Shown piece by piece: positions 46,470 through 57,595 of a stretch of DNA of 64,000 nucleotides; the first letter of the stretch is position 1, and each line of letters begins with the position of its first letter. Source of the DNA: Calvatia gigantea. Its lineage: Eukaryota; Basidiomycota; Agaricomycetes; Agaricales; Lycoperdaceae. A program made the position numbers and the translations under genes. The notes beneath the pieces are model-generated. The model made no database searches, was not told where the DNA came from, and was given only the letters and a program-made list of their open reading frames with translations. The stretch lies in contig JACAAK010000011.1 of NCBI GenBank assembly GCA_025093985.1, positions 1,550,001 to 1,614,000 on the forward strand, given 5' to 3'.

Positions 46470-46721
46470 TACTCACTATCAAAGGTACAATCATTCTCTG
46501 ACATCCGCGGATCGCGCCTGCCCTTGCCAACTTCAGACTTTCCTCTCTCTTAGGGGACAATAATATATTCCTGCCTAGCCCTCACGACGGGCTGGAAAAC
46601 CCTTGGACACTCTTCTTGAATCAATGGGACTATGACAGAGCGCACACAAAACCCTCTGATGTTTGCCCCTTTGCATGTGCAGCATAAGAGGTCTTCACCA
46701 GTCTTTTACCGTTCCACGAAA
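46470..46721 (+). pseudogene. Kinase fragment K4 (5' half, inverted)
   Basis: Plus-strand homology to the kinase C-lobe begins at TTTTCTACTCACTATCAAAGG, the same truncation point as in K2 and K5, and runs through the activation-loop deletion (CTAGCCCTCACGACGGGCTG) to CGTTCCACGAAA, where it stops. It is the upstream half of K3. Confidence 0.7.
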
Positions 46722-47242
46722 GCGAATGATCACAGATGCACACCTGCAAAAGTCACAAGGTCACGAGATGCAGGCCAGTTCCCGCCATCAGTGGGCTATC
46801 CAAGATTTCCAGTTTCTACTTTGCTCACGCGAGGCTGGCTGTCGTCTCTTCGTTTCTGGGCGCATGGATAGGGCCCTTGTTGCGTTCCGCAGGAACAATG
46901 TAGTGGGCCTCCGCGCCAGACCCACCGACCAATCCGCTCCCTTAACTCTGTCGACATGCAGAATTGCCATTTTCAAACACGATCGCTTTCATTAAACGCT
47001 TGATCAATGATAGTATTGTTCCCAGAAGTAGGCAACCTGGAGTAACTCGCGATTATCATGATTATGATGTATTTTATGATGAGTATGTGTGGCATGTGGT
47101 TCAGGCCTTAGAAATGCCCATTGTCAAACACCGTTTAGACTCCCTTCTTCTCAACCTCGACATAGTCCATTTGTGATCTTGGTCTTGTGGTATCTCAGTT
47201 CGCCATCCTCTCCTTACGGCCGCGTCATCTAGGAAACCGTTC
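46722..47242. other. Intergenic, no supported gene
   Basis: Several small open frames overlap, none with family resemblance. I see nothing to annotate until the membrane-protein gene. Confidence 0.45.
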
Positions 47243-48344
47243 ATGACCCTCATTTTCTTGCTGCCCTTCCTGGCTGAAGGTGCACACGGATTGGATTTAT
47301 TGCTGAATTTGGAGAACAGGCAAAGTACGCTGTTATATCTTCTCGGGTCAAAGAGTGTCCTGAGGTTTTTCTCCAGCCTTCAGCCCTACTATAGAGTCAT
47401 CTCCATTGCCATCCCAATCACCCATAATCATCATAAATGATTTTCGTACTCCACTGGATACCTGCACCCTCCACAACGTGACTTGGACATATGCTGGTCC
47501 CCTCCTCCCCCTCTCCCTGACCGCTACCAATCTTAATGTTCTCCAAGATGAGCCCCCTCCATCAACTTCTTTCCGACCTACACCTACCTTCAGCTCCGTT
47601 CATGTGCGCTCAGTGCCCTCGGGCACATTGGGATTGGACACCATCACAGCAGAGATCGTTGAAGGTATGGATCCACGGAAGGCTGGGGTACTCTGGAATA
47701 TCAATATCCCTCAGGGTCGGTATCGAATTGTTGCCACATTCGGTTCAATATATGGGGGCGAGTCTCCACCATTTTATGTGTGGCTTGGAAATAGCACATC
47801 TTGCCTCATCACCACACCTGTCTCTGCCTCGGCAAGTCCAGAAGCACCAACACAGAGAGAAAACCCCACCCCTGTACCTTCAGCTCAAGGTCGTACCCAC
47901 AGCATGGGACTCATAGTGGGAGTTGTGGTCGGCATCACCACTGGCGCTATCCTCATCATAGCATATTGCTGTTGGCGCAGAAGAAGAAACACTAAAAATA
48001 AAGTCATCAGTAACCAAAGTATGGGGGACGGGCTCTCTCGTATTTTGGGGGTCTTGGATTCCTTTGATGAATTAGGCTCCCCTGACCTACCAGATTTACC
48101 GCACCGGAGCCTCCTGCAACCAAGATCACGTTCTCTGCCCATGCGATCCTTCCCTTCAAAACTACAAAGGAATAGAAGTCAGGGGCCGAGGAGGGTATCA
48201 GTTGCCAGTGAGGCTAGCAATTTAAGCGTGGGTCCACCAATGTTGACCGGGAGTTCGAGCATAGGTTCAATCCTCCCTTCCTATCACACACCATCATCAC
48301 CACCTCCTCGATATTCGTCTACTCAAAGATCCCATTCATCATGA
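47243..48344 (+). CDS. Secreted-domain, single-pass membrane protein, Ser/Pro-rich
   Basis: Proposed exons 47,243-47,324 and 47,377-48,344 (52-nt intron) give about 349 aa. The N-terminus MTLIFLLPFLAEGAHG is a signal peptide. An extracellular beta-type domain follows (DTCTLHNVTWTYAGPLLPLS, with Cys and N-glycosylation sites NVT and NST), of the kind seen in fungal Ser-Thr-rich wall or sensor proteins. A Pro/Ser-rich stalk precedes the transmembrane helix MGLIVGVVVGITTGAILIIA, then CCWRRRRN as stop-transfer. The cytoplasmic tail of about 140 aa is Ser/Pro/Arg-rich with PPPRYSS. The layout recalls wall-stress sensors of the WSC or Mid2 kind, but no WSC cysteine pattern is seen, so function stays open. 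Confidence 0.7.
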
Positions 48345-49189
48345 TTGGCTATCTCCACAGTTGATTCTCTTCCGCTAAAGTATTGTTGCAAATTTATGTG
48401 TGTGATGTTTGTCTGTTTTCTTTAAGAACTCGGTGGTCTAAATTGGAATCACATATTATACCGGAATAGGGCAGGTTGGGTTTTTGACCCTGAATGGCAA
48501 ATACCCATCAAAACGTCATCTGATCATTTTATCACCTTCCCCTACTATCGTTAGTCACAAGTTGGCCACTTTTCAGATGTTTGGGCTCTCGTTCCTTCCA
48601 CATTTCTCATCCTGTACTGATACGCTGAACATATGTATAAAAATGTCTTCTTTAAAGCTTTATGAATTTTTTACAATTTTACTTTGAGTAACAACACTGC
48701 TGGGGCCGTTCCAGTGAGGGCTAGTCAAATGTTCACAAGATGGCCACCTGTTTGTCACGGATTTGTCACATCAGATTTTGATGGCTCCCTACACTTTAGC
48801 GCAGCCTGTACATCGGCGGAGCTCCAATCCATGCTGTTGTCACGCATTCGCGCTTGGCCACCAATGTTTCCTGTATATTGCAAGCCCTACTGAAGGGGGG
48901 GAACTGGAAATGCATACATAGCTTCCTTAGTATTGTCGTAACGCACTCAAGAAGTTTCACTTTGAAAGAATAACGGGATCGGCAAAAATCTCGGAATCAA
49001 GTGGCTGAAGGACAATGAAACCAGCTCACATTGCTAGTTGTTATTTTTTTTGTGGCAGCAGTACAATAATTTTTCAAAATATTTTCGCACAACCATGTTC
49101 GCATATAAAAGAGCTATTCCATTGTCGGATTTGGTGAGGGTATGTTCAGTACAGAGTGAGATATCGCGGGGTGGCCACCACCCGACCAC
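48345..49189. other. Gene-free, AT-rich 3' region
   Basis: 3' flank of the membrane-protein gene. Short frames only. I see no RNA gene or repeat. Confidence 0.45.
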
Positions 49190-49700
49190 TAGCCAACTTG
49201 TGACTAATCTTAGTATTGTCACACATGCGGACGGTATGTCATTTCAAACGGGATCAGGTCGGGTTGCATTGCCCACGCAAAAGGACCAATAAAATTTTCT
49301 ACGATAAAGCTAATTGTCAGAAATTCCATCCCTCAAGGCCTCGTCCGTCGTCTCCTTCGCTGTCGGACCTATCTTCTTTGGTAGTGACCGACTCGGCTGA
49401 ACACGAGAGTTGGCCAATTCCACTGTCAAGGTTTAGGCTCCCCCAATTCCGTAGAGCGGTAAAAGGCCGGTGAAGCCCTCGTATGCTGCGCATGCGAAGG
49501 AGTAAACGTCGGAGGATTTTGTGTGTGCACTGTCGTGGTCTATTGATTCGAGAAGAAAAGTATTCAGGGGTTTTCCAGCTAGTCGTGAGGGCCAGGCAAG
49601 AATATTGTCGCCTAAAAGAGAGAAAAGTCTGAGGTTGGCAAAGCAGGTGCGACCAGCAGATGTCAGAGAATGTTTGTGCCCTTGATAGTGGGTAGAAAAC
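49190..49700 (-). pseudogene. Kinase C-terminal fragment K5
   Basis: Read leftwards from TTTTCTACCCACTATCAAGG: GHKHSLTSAGRTCFANLRLF, LLGDNILAWPSRLAGKP and DSAHTKSSDVYSFACAAYEG, matching GTNILVTSAGHACLADFGLS and DVYSFACAAYEVF of the intact kinase. The catalytic HGD motif and N-lobe are absent, DFG is changed (NLR), and the same deletion as in K1 and K4 removes GSGPGPSGG and shifts the APE segment out of frame. It lies head-to-head with F-box remnant J. Confidence 0.8.
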
Positions 49701-49979
49701 AGTAAATATCCGCTCCAAAGGTGGTAGAGGAGGGTAGAGAGGTTTGGTTGTGGCACAAGAGAATGCACCTCGCTCTGACTTATCGTTTGAGATGGGGCAC
49801 AGTGATTTTTGCTAACTTTGGACAACCCAAGTACTTACTGTAGGATTCCATCGAGTGCCCACCTCTGGTGGATCCAGATCGTGATCTATCAAGCCGTAGC
49901 ACTTAACGAGGTTCGGTCCCGACGCGCGCACTGCGCCTGGGTTTAGTTTTCACTCTGGGTCTATCCCAACATAGAATCG

Positions 49980-50083
49980 ATGGGAGGAGACCGATGGCTC
50001 GTGATTACCTCCCTGCCATTCGATATCTTATCCCGGGTTGCCGTGGAGATAGACAATGCAGGTTTATTTGCTCTGAGACGGGT
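49980..50083 (+). pseudogene. F-box remnant J (first exon)
   Basis: MGGDRWLVITSLPFDILSRV and IDNAGLFALRR, then the intron-1 donor GTATGTTGCTC, as in gene F. The first ATG of F has become ATA. About 50 bp later the sequence jumps to DNA matching the 3' flank of gene F, so the gene body was deleted. Confidence 0.8.
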
Positions 50084-50299
50084 ATGTTGCTCCTGGAGAG
50101 CATACTATCACCCTAGCTGCTTCTGAGGCACGACGAGGCCTTGGCTTGTGATTGATTCAGTAGAACTTCGTAAGCTTTGTGGGATTTGCATAATTGTTAC
50201 AATAAATCATGAGAAATCACTGTAAGAACGTTCTGATATACCAAGAGCTGTTATGCAACGGGCAGGGATCAAGGCAAAGTGTCCACTGTGTCAACGGAT

Positions 50300-51530
50300 T
50301 CATGACGGGTTCACGAAGAGTGTGAGGAGAAGGGGTGCGGGAACAACCATCCGTACATGTGGATCAGCCGATGCTGCTGCGCAAAAACACATGTTCTTCT
50401 GCTTACCCAAGTAGTCAACATAAAGGTGGGGATTCGAAAGGTTTCCGCCTGATTCTCAATAAGAGCAACTACATCAGTGTGGTAACAAACGTGGGTGGCT
50501 TCCGTGCATTCAACAGGACCAAAAAGCCAGGCTGTCCCTGTTGAAAGTGCGAACTTCTGAATGCTTTTCTGCTTCTTGCAACTGAAATGGCTGTGATGCT
50601 CAAGGTGAGGGTTTTTATAGGGTGATCCCAAGACACAAGACATACGCAGCGATACATTGCCCGATGGCTTGAGCAAGGTGATCATTAAGTCGTGGCCCAC
50701 TCGGTTCGTGACACCTCGTTTCCGCGATGAAGATCTTCCTCTTCATTGCAGTGTTTGTTCCGCCGGTCCTTGGCCCCTAAAGTGGTCAGCAGTGATGAAA
50801 CGTAAGTAAAGAAAGACATCAGAATTGGTGCTGGACCCACCTCGGCATGGGAGGATTTTGACGCACTGGGCTCGCACTCCGAGTCACTAGTTTCAAGCTC
50901 AATTTTAGCCAACTCCCCCAGGAGAATTCGCTCGACTTCCTCCTCCGATTCTGACGTCCCACCCGAAGGATCGTTTGCCGAGCACTTCTCCAGAAGGAAG
51001 GCGACGTTATTCTGTGCAGGGAAGCTGCTTTCCCAAGGGTCCAAAATGTCCTCACTTTCTGAAGCATCCAAGCCGGTTTCGCCATCTAAATCATCCGGAA
51101 TCCCTTCTTAGTCACGTCTGGTATCTATATCAGGGTGGAGAGGACAACCTTCGGAATGCACTGAGCGTCGCTTGGATTCAATGAAGAAAACGTCATGCTG
51201 GAACTTGCCCGTTTCTGTGCGAGAAGAAACTTCATCGTACGCTGTGCCAAGCATCTTGTGGAATTCAAAGTAAGAGTGTTTTTTGTAGCTGAAACCTGAC
51301 TCTGGAGATCAGAACCTCAAAGATCAAAGGTTGAAACAATACACACATTCATATGCCAGATTTTCTGTATGAAAGTCTGAATTCCGAACCAACTGCGGAC
51401 TACTTTGTGGTTGACTTGTGACGGCAGCATAATCAACAAGACCCGTAAGGAACGTGGTATAGGAAATCGCTGTGCCGTCCCTCATGACAGTCCGTTTGAT
51501 GCAAATAAGATTTTGCATTCTGCCGTGTCT
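50300..51530 (-). pseudogene. Nuclease-like family gene N4 (C-terminal half)
   Basis: Read leftwards: SYTTFLTGLVDYAAVTSQPQ; FHKMLGTAYDE-type helix, then HDVFFIESKRRS; acidic linker TSESEEEVERILLGELAKIE; SIQKFALSTGTAWLFGPVEC; PTFMLTTWV; VPAPLLLTLFVNPS at the C-terminus. The N-terminal exons are missing; the 5' end near 51,530 abuts the 3' unit of the kinase gene. Stops lie in the stretch near 50,690. The catalytic-type residues (Asp, Glu-x-Lys) are still present. Confidence 0.65.
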
Positions 51531-51992
51531 CTAAGAATGGGATGGCACGCAGGTGCGTTGTTGGATGTTCGAAGAAGTTAAAACAAGAGAACACCAGCCG
51601 CTACGCATATGGACAGTATCTCATTTCGAACGGCGTGAAATTGCTTATTGGGTTACATTGTTCCACGCGAAAGGTCCAATTAAAATTATCTACTACAACG
51701 AAAATTGTCAGAAAATTGTCAGAAAGCACGGCGTTGGAAAGCAGGTTGAAGCGCTTGAGTTGTTCGACCAATTGGGGAATTAACCAGATCCTAGTACAAA
51801 TAGAGGGGGGTTGAAAGAAAGATTGCGTCCGCGGAGGGTGGGTTTCAGAAAAAGCAAACAGAAATGAATTCCGGGTGAAAATTAGTATAACCCCTGAAAA
51901 GGGTTAGGAATTAAAACATAGTAGCTTGAAAGCCGTTCCAGCGAGAGACATTAAGCAGAAATCTAGAGGAGAACGTGGTTGACACCGACTCC
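51531..51992. other. 3' flank of the intact kinase, source of the repeated unit
   Basis: Words found behind K1, K2, K3 and K5 (AACAAGAGAACACCAG; TTGTTCCACGCGAAAGGTCCAAT) are present here in the same position relative to the full-length kinase gene. This supports the view that the fragments came from this gene or a close ancestor. Confidence 0.6.
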
Positions 51993-54540
51993 TCAACGAG
52001 GATCAGCAAACATACTCACCATCGACATGACCCTCAACAACTGTGCATCAGAGGGTTTATCACTAGGCTTTACAGACATCCGGAAACAAGAAGAAGATAG
52101 CCTCGAGCCCCACTCCGAGTCGTCAACACGCCCCTTCACGGATTTAATATGTTCGGCAGTCATCATCCTTTCCAACCGTTCCAAAGCCTCCTCAACAGTC
52201 AACCTCTCCGCGGGCTCGTGGTTCCAACAATCTTCCAAAAGTCTCCACGCCTCATCCGTCAACTCCTCCGCAGCCGGGCCTAGCTTCTCTGGTGGTGGCC
52301 GACTAGGCTGCACACGAGAGTTGACCAGTTTCACTGTCAGAGCTTCGGCTCCTCTAATTTCGTGAAATGGTAGGAGGCAGGTGAAGACTTCGTATGCTGC
52401 ACATGCGAAGGAGTAAACGTCAGAGGGCCGTGTGGGTGCACTGTCGTGATCCATTGATTCCAGGAGAAAGAGTTCAGGGGCTTTCCAACGAGTCGTGCCA
52501 CCACTAGGGCCAGGTCCGGATCCTAGGGAGGGCCAGACGAGAATGTTGTCGCCTAATAGAGAGGAAAGTCCAAAGTCGGCGAGGCAGGCATGACCCGCGG
52601 ATGTTACGAGAATGTTTGTACCTTTGATATCGCCGTGGACGATGTTGAGGCCATGTAAGTACTGTAGCCCACTGGCAATGTCATGAACCTAAAGACCACA
52701 AACCAATAATTGTAAATCTCGAGAACTGTAAGCTTGGGATAAACTCACTAAGGGAATTCGCAGAACATTAGGGTTCTGTTTGAGATAGCTCACAATATTG
52801 CCATTCTCCATCCATGGCGAAACTAGCCCAAATCTGCTCCTCCTAACTTCGTTGATATGGATTCCGTAGAAGGGTAGGATGTTTGGATGTGTCAGTTGGC
52901 CCCATAACAGCGCCTCGTGGGAGAGCATCTACCCTTCCGTCAGCTCATTGTATCCAACGCCTGGTAGACCTCGTCACTTACCTTGAGCAAAGGTTGAGTC
53001 GGCATCCGTTGGTATGTCCTCAAGATTTTGACACAAACAACTTGATTGTGTGACGAGGCCTTCCATACGCTTCCGTAACGCCCCTCATCGACTGGTTCAC
53101 TCCCAATCATTTCGACATTTTCGAGTCTGAAACACCGGGGATACAGTCCAGATGCCGTAGAAAGTCGAGTCAAGGCTTTGAGAATAATCGCTCTGTCTGG
53201 GCCACGAAGTGAAGGGTGGTCCAAAACCTGTAGAAGAAAGTAGCTGCGTTAAAAATGACAGGAAAGCAGATATAACGTGACGCCAACTGACCACTTGTAG
53301 ACAATCAAGAATCTGTTGCGCCTCGTCTCCCCGGTGAGCGAGAAGAGCCTTGTACTGGCACTTATCTTGGAGTATGTCCATTGTGAGCTTTCGCATTAGC
53401 CGGACTGTGATGTCACTAGATGAAAAATTTATGAAAGCGTCTCCGGAGCCACTTGGCAGGGACGTACGAGCGGTCATTAGGATGGCTGGATGTAGCGCTT
53501 GTAGACGACGGAATTGGTTGTGGAACAGCTTGAGCGCCTGCCGAGAATATGTTGGAACGACAACTTGTTTTGACAGAATGGATAATCTAACCTCTGGAAA
53601 CCGTGTCACTCCGGCCACGGGAAATTTGCGTTATGATTGACAGTCGAGGACGGAGGGCCTGTATAGGACTTGCTGTCGGATGGAACTCGAACTGCGAAGG
53701 AGTCGGTGGTGCACTCGAAGTCTTATGTGAATCTGAGCTCGACTCCACGTCTTGAGGGAGAGCATTGACAACCCGCCAACGTCGTGAGGGTGTTACCTCC
53801 TGGTGGTCCCGGGGTAAGAGGGACTCATAAGACAGGTAACTATCGTTCGTCACGTAATCGGTGGGATCTCCCCGTTCAGAAGTCCTGATATCCCCGCCCA
53901 CAGAACTAGGAGGATAGGGGAACTCCCACAGAGGAAACGGAGTGATCTTATGTTCGGGCGCATCGGACGATCCATCTTCAGAATCGCTACCGGTGGGCTT
54001 CTTTTTCTCAGCGCGTGATCCGGGAACGTTGTCATCTGGGGTTTCCAATTCGGGGGAGTCTGGCGTGTAAGGAGTGTAAGGAGTATTGTAAGGAGTGGAA
54101 GGTGTGACTGGGCTTGCCCTCGGCCGACGAAGTGGCTCTCGAGGACCGAAAAATGACCTGCGAGAGTCGCCCGCAGATACAGGTCCTGGAGGAGAGTACA
54201 GATGAGGTGATGGTGGTTGATGGAGTTCTAATACATGTTGCCACTTCTGCTCCGTGTCTGGGCTGAGGGCCCAACGGCGGGAAGTCCTATCTGGTAAGCC
54301 TGGTTGGGTGTCGCTCCGGTCTCCGAGGTAACCCTTCATCGCGATATCGAAAAGGCGGTCTGCGAGTGGGACTGAGGCGCTGGGTACAGCATCCAAGTCG
54401 TCTCGGGTCACATTGCCTCGCCTGGACACCCCGGGAAAGGGTAGTCTGGGACCACCCCTCCAGGCGGTCCGTTCAGACGTCTGGTGATATTGCACAGAAG
54501 CCAGATGGTCGAGGGATTCAGTGGATGGAGGGTCTGCCAT
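51993..54540 (-). CDS. Ser/Thr or TKL-type protein kinase, apparently intact
   Basis: Five exons read leftwards: about 54,540-53,619, 53,563-53,292, 53,227-52,982, 52,928-52,750 and 52,688-51,993, about 770 aa. The first 300 residues are Pro/Ser-rich and disordered (TPYNTPYTPYTPDSPELETP). A helical segment follows (LPSGSGDAFINFSSSDITVR). The kinase domain shows DEGRYGSVWKAS (Gly loop), VVCVKIL (catalytic Lys), HPNILPFYGI, NIVHGDIKGTNIL (HGD in place of HRD), ADFGLSSLL (DFG), GTTRWKAPEL (APE) and DVYSFACAAYEVF. Such TKL-type kinases are greatly expanded in mushrooms; substrates are unknown. A possible extra donor GTGAGT near the stop could add a small last exon. Exon 4 borders are approximate by a base or two. 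Confidence 0.8.
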
Positions 54541-55651
54541 GGTACACCAGGTAGGGACCGAAAACTCAAGTTGACACGAAGGCCTTTATGAAGGAATTCC
54601 AAGACAGCGGGGAAAGAGCAAGGGGTTATTTTTATGTGTGAGTGAATTAGAAGGAGCGGGGTGCGCAGCCCATTTATGACATGAACCCCCCGCTATTTCC
54701 GAATCATGGCAAAAACCGTAGGCGAACAGCATCGGGAGGTAGCCTGTGTCAGTCCTCGTGATCGCGGCGGCGAACTTGTCAGGTTGGAAGGACTCGACAA
54801 GGATAGGCCAGAGAAAGATTAGATGACATAGAATCACGTAAAATGCATGCTGTGCACTCTTCTATTTGCCAAATACTCACACAGCAATGGGCGAAGGCAT
54901 ACACCACTGTGCTGGGGAAAACAGCCTTGCATCAAAATGGACGTTATGCGCATGTCCAATTTCCAAGGGTGTATCCTTGTCTCCCGAGTCATTGCAAACG
55001 AGGGAATCCTACGTCCACAGAAAAACAAATCAGACTGTGGTAACCTGCGACGAGGATACGACGAAGATAGCACATACCAACGAGACAACACCTCAGTCGG
55101 GACAGGGAGGTAACGAGCCGAATGTGATAAATGAATATATGATGTTTGTCACTCAGTATTATGCAGTGACAAGTATGAGAACTGGGCTGGTGACGCAGCC
55201 GAGATACCACGCCAGCTTTTTGGCCGCTCTATGACTCTCATGACACAGATTGAAATATTAATCCGTGGATGTCTGTGCCAGCCAATTGCAAGTGTAAAAC
55301 CGAGATCACCATCAGCAGGACATGGGACACACGCGCCCAGCGATCAACAGACACAAAATCGCACAGCATCCGAAACTCCACGCTCGCCAAAATGCGAAAC
55401 AAAGGCGAAATAAATGCAAGAAAAATGTCTGAAATAATGGTGAACGTGTAAAGGACCTATAGCAATGTGGAACATGCCCAGCCATCAAGGGAGGATGGGT
55501 GTAAGAGGAAAGGAAGACGAAGTGGCCCATGCGTCGGTGCCAGCGGACTTTCAATGGTTCATGCAAACCAAACTTTGAACTTTAGTCAGGTCGCGTCAAA
55601 TTCAAACCATTCCCCCCTTCTTTTCTTTCCTCCCGCCCACACCCTCCCACA
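54541..55651. other. Intergenic, no supported gene
   Basis: Divergent space between the kinase and the zinc-finger gene, about 1.1 kb, with small overlapping frames only. No family resemblance seen. It should contain both promoters. Confidence 0.5.
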
Positions 55652-57252
55652 ATGTCTGAGAAACCCACAGGCTATCGCCTCGAATATGCTTCGTCTGGCC
55701 GCGCAAAATGCAAAGGTCAGATTATTTTTCTATGTGTCAGATAATTCCAAGCGGGCACTCATTGTTTGTTTATCATACAACTGATGGGTGGGGTTATGTT
55801 CGAATACAGGTCCCAAACCATGTTCAGGTTTGTTACTCCCTTCGCTCTCTCTCACTCCGCCTTAACTCTATTTGACACTTTTTCGTAGGTACTCCCATCG
55901 GAAAGGATGAACTCCGATTTGGCACGCTGGTCGAGTTCCGCGGTGCTCATAGCTTGTATGTTATCTCAACCTTCATTAGCTGCCACTGGTTCTAAAACAA
56001 CATCTCTCCCAAAAAGTGCATGGAGACATTGGGGCTGTACAACGCCCAAAATTATCGAGAACTTAAAGAAAAATTTGGACGAGCCTAGCGACCTCGACGG
56101 CTATGATGAGCTGAAGGAAGTTGATAAAGCCAAACTCACCAAGGCATGGCAGGATGGCCATGTTGCAGATGAGGACATTCCTGCCAGTGCTAGGAAACCC
56201 GAAGGTGAAGAAGAAGAGGAGGAGGAGGAAAAGCCTAAGAAGAAGGCCCCCGCGAAGAAGTCTGCCAAGAAGAAGGGTGAAGATGATGAAGGAGCCGAGG
56301 AAGAGGCCGAGGAAAAACCTAAGAAGAAACCCGCTAAGAGGGCTGCGAAGAAAAAGGACGAAGACGCCGACGAAGGTGAAGATGAAGTCGAGGAGAAACC
56401 CAAGAAGAGGGCAACCAAAAAGGTGTGTTGCCTGTCCTCCAAAGTGATCTCATCTAACTACGCCATCCTTACAGAAAGCCGGTGCTGACGAGGAGGCTGG
56501 CGAGAAACCTAAGAAGGCCACCAAACCCCGCGCCAGGGTATGAATCAGCATTTCTATCTGAAAAAGTTCGAGTATTCACCTATCGCAACAGAAAGCGGAA
56601 GCTGAGGGAGAAGAGGGTGCGGGGGAGAAACCCAAGTCTAAGCGCGCTCCTGTGAAGAAAGCTGCTGAACCCAAGGAAAAACCTGCGCCCAAGAAACGCG
56701 CCCCCAAGAAGGTAAATCTTCCAAATACATGAACGTCGCGTTTCGCCAGGGTCATCTAAAATTGAATGCTGCAGGCTGCCGAAGATGAAGAGTCCGCCGA
56801 AGACTTCACCAAAGAACTTGCAGAATTTCATGATGAGGAAGACGGGAGTGAAGAGGAGGAAGAGAAGCCCAAGAAAAAGGCACCTGCCAAGAAAGCCCCC
56901 GCTGAAAAGAAAAAGAAAACCGAATCCAAGAAGGCGGAAGCATCAACTTCGAAGCCCGTAAGCATTCCGTTAGTTGTTCTACCCCGCCCCCGCTGAAAAC
57001 CCGGCACAAATCAGGAGGAGGATGTCGATATGGACGGGGACGCAAAAGGAGATGCAGAAGAGAGTAACGGCAAGAAGCGCAAGGTATTTCAATTCTCGGC
57101 TGCGCAACCAACATCCCAACTAACCATATTAATAGCGTGCCCCGGTTTCCAAAACCTCCGCCAAGCTCCCGTCCAAGAGGGCCAAGCCAGCCTCCAAGGC
57201 CAAAAAGAGCAAGGAAACTATCGAAGAAGCCATTGAGGAAGAGGCAGAGTAG
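55652..57252 (+). CDS. PARP-type zinc-finger protein with long Lys/Glu-rich tail
   Basis: Nine exons: 55,652-55,715, 55,810-55,827, 55,889-55,955, 56,017-56,422, 56,475-56,537, 56,592-56,711, 56,775-56,957, 57,015-57,083 and 57,136-57,252, in frame, 368 aa. Residues 1-80 form a zf-PARP domain: YRLEYASSGRAKCKG, CSGTPIGKDELRFGTLVEF, then WRHWGCTTPKII with the Cys/His zinc ligands. Such fingers bind DNA breaks. No PARP catalytic domain follows; instead repeated EEKPKKKAPAKK-type segments alternate with acidic runs up to the end. Fungal proteins of this form are probably nuclear DNA-binding factors. The second exon is only 18 nt. Confidence 0.85.
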
Positions 57253-57595
57253 ACCAGCTTGTCCTCTTTCTAGTATGTAGCGGCTGGTCGTGGGTGGGCT
57301 CGGACTTTTGGTTGATTGACTTCTCTTCATTTATTATTACCCTCTTTTTTCTGTGATATCTTGTCTCATTCGCTATCGCTGATCTTTTTCTTTTTCCATT
57401 CTTCGAGTCGCCTGTCACATTTGTGTATCATTAATATGAGTTATGCTCTCGTTATGCCATATTACCGTTACAATTTGTTGATAATCAAATCAAGCCTTGA
57501 TCCGACTGACTTATGTAGATTGCTGTTGAGCTGCCAAAGAAATTGATGCAATGCAAAGAGGTGACACAAGGTTTCGGGGTACAAAGCATTACAAT
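57253..57595. other. Convergent 3' region
   Basis: Short space between two convergent genes. It must hold both terminators and polyadenylation signals; AATAAA is not obvious. Confidence 0.4.

Noticed and set aside
51990..54540. Kinase and nuclease-like genes considered as one fused Spok-like gene
   Set aside because: The nuclease-like copies end in their own C-terminus (VPAPLLL...stop) and the intact kinase has its own N-terminus, so they are separate genes.
56101..56442. Ser-rich minus-strand frame antisense to the zinc-finger gene
   Set aside because: Arises from the Lys/Glu-codon repeats read backwards.
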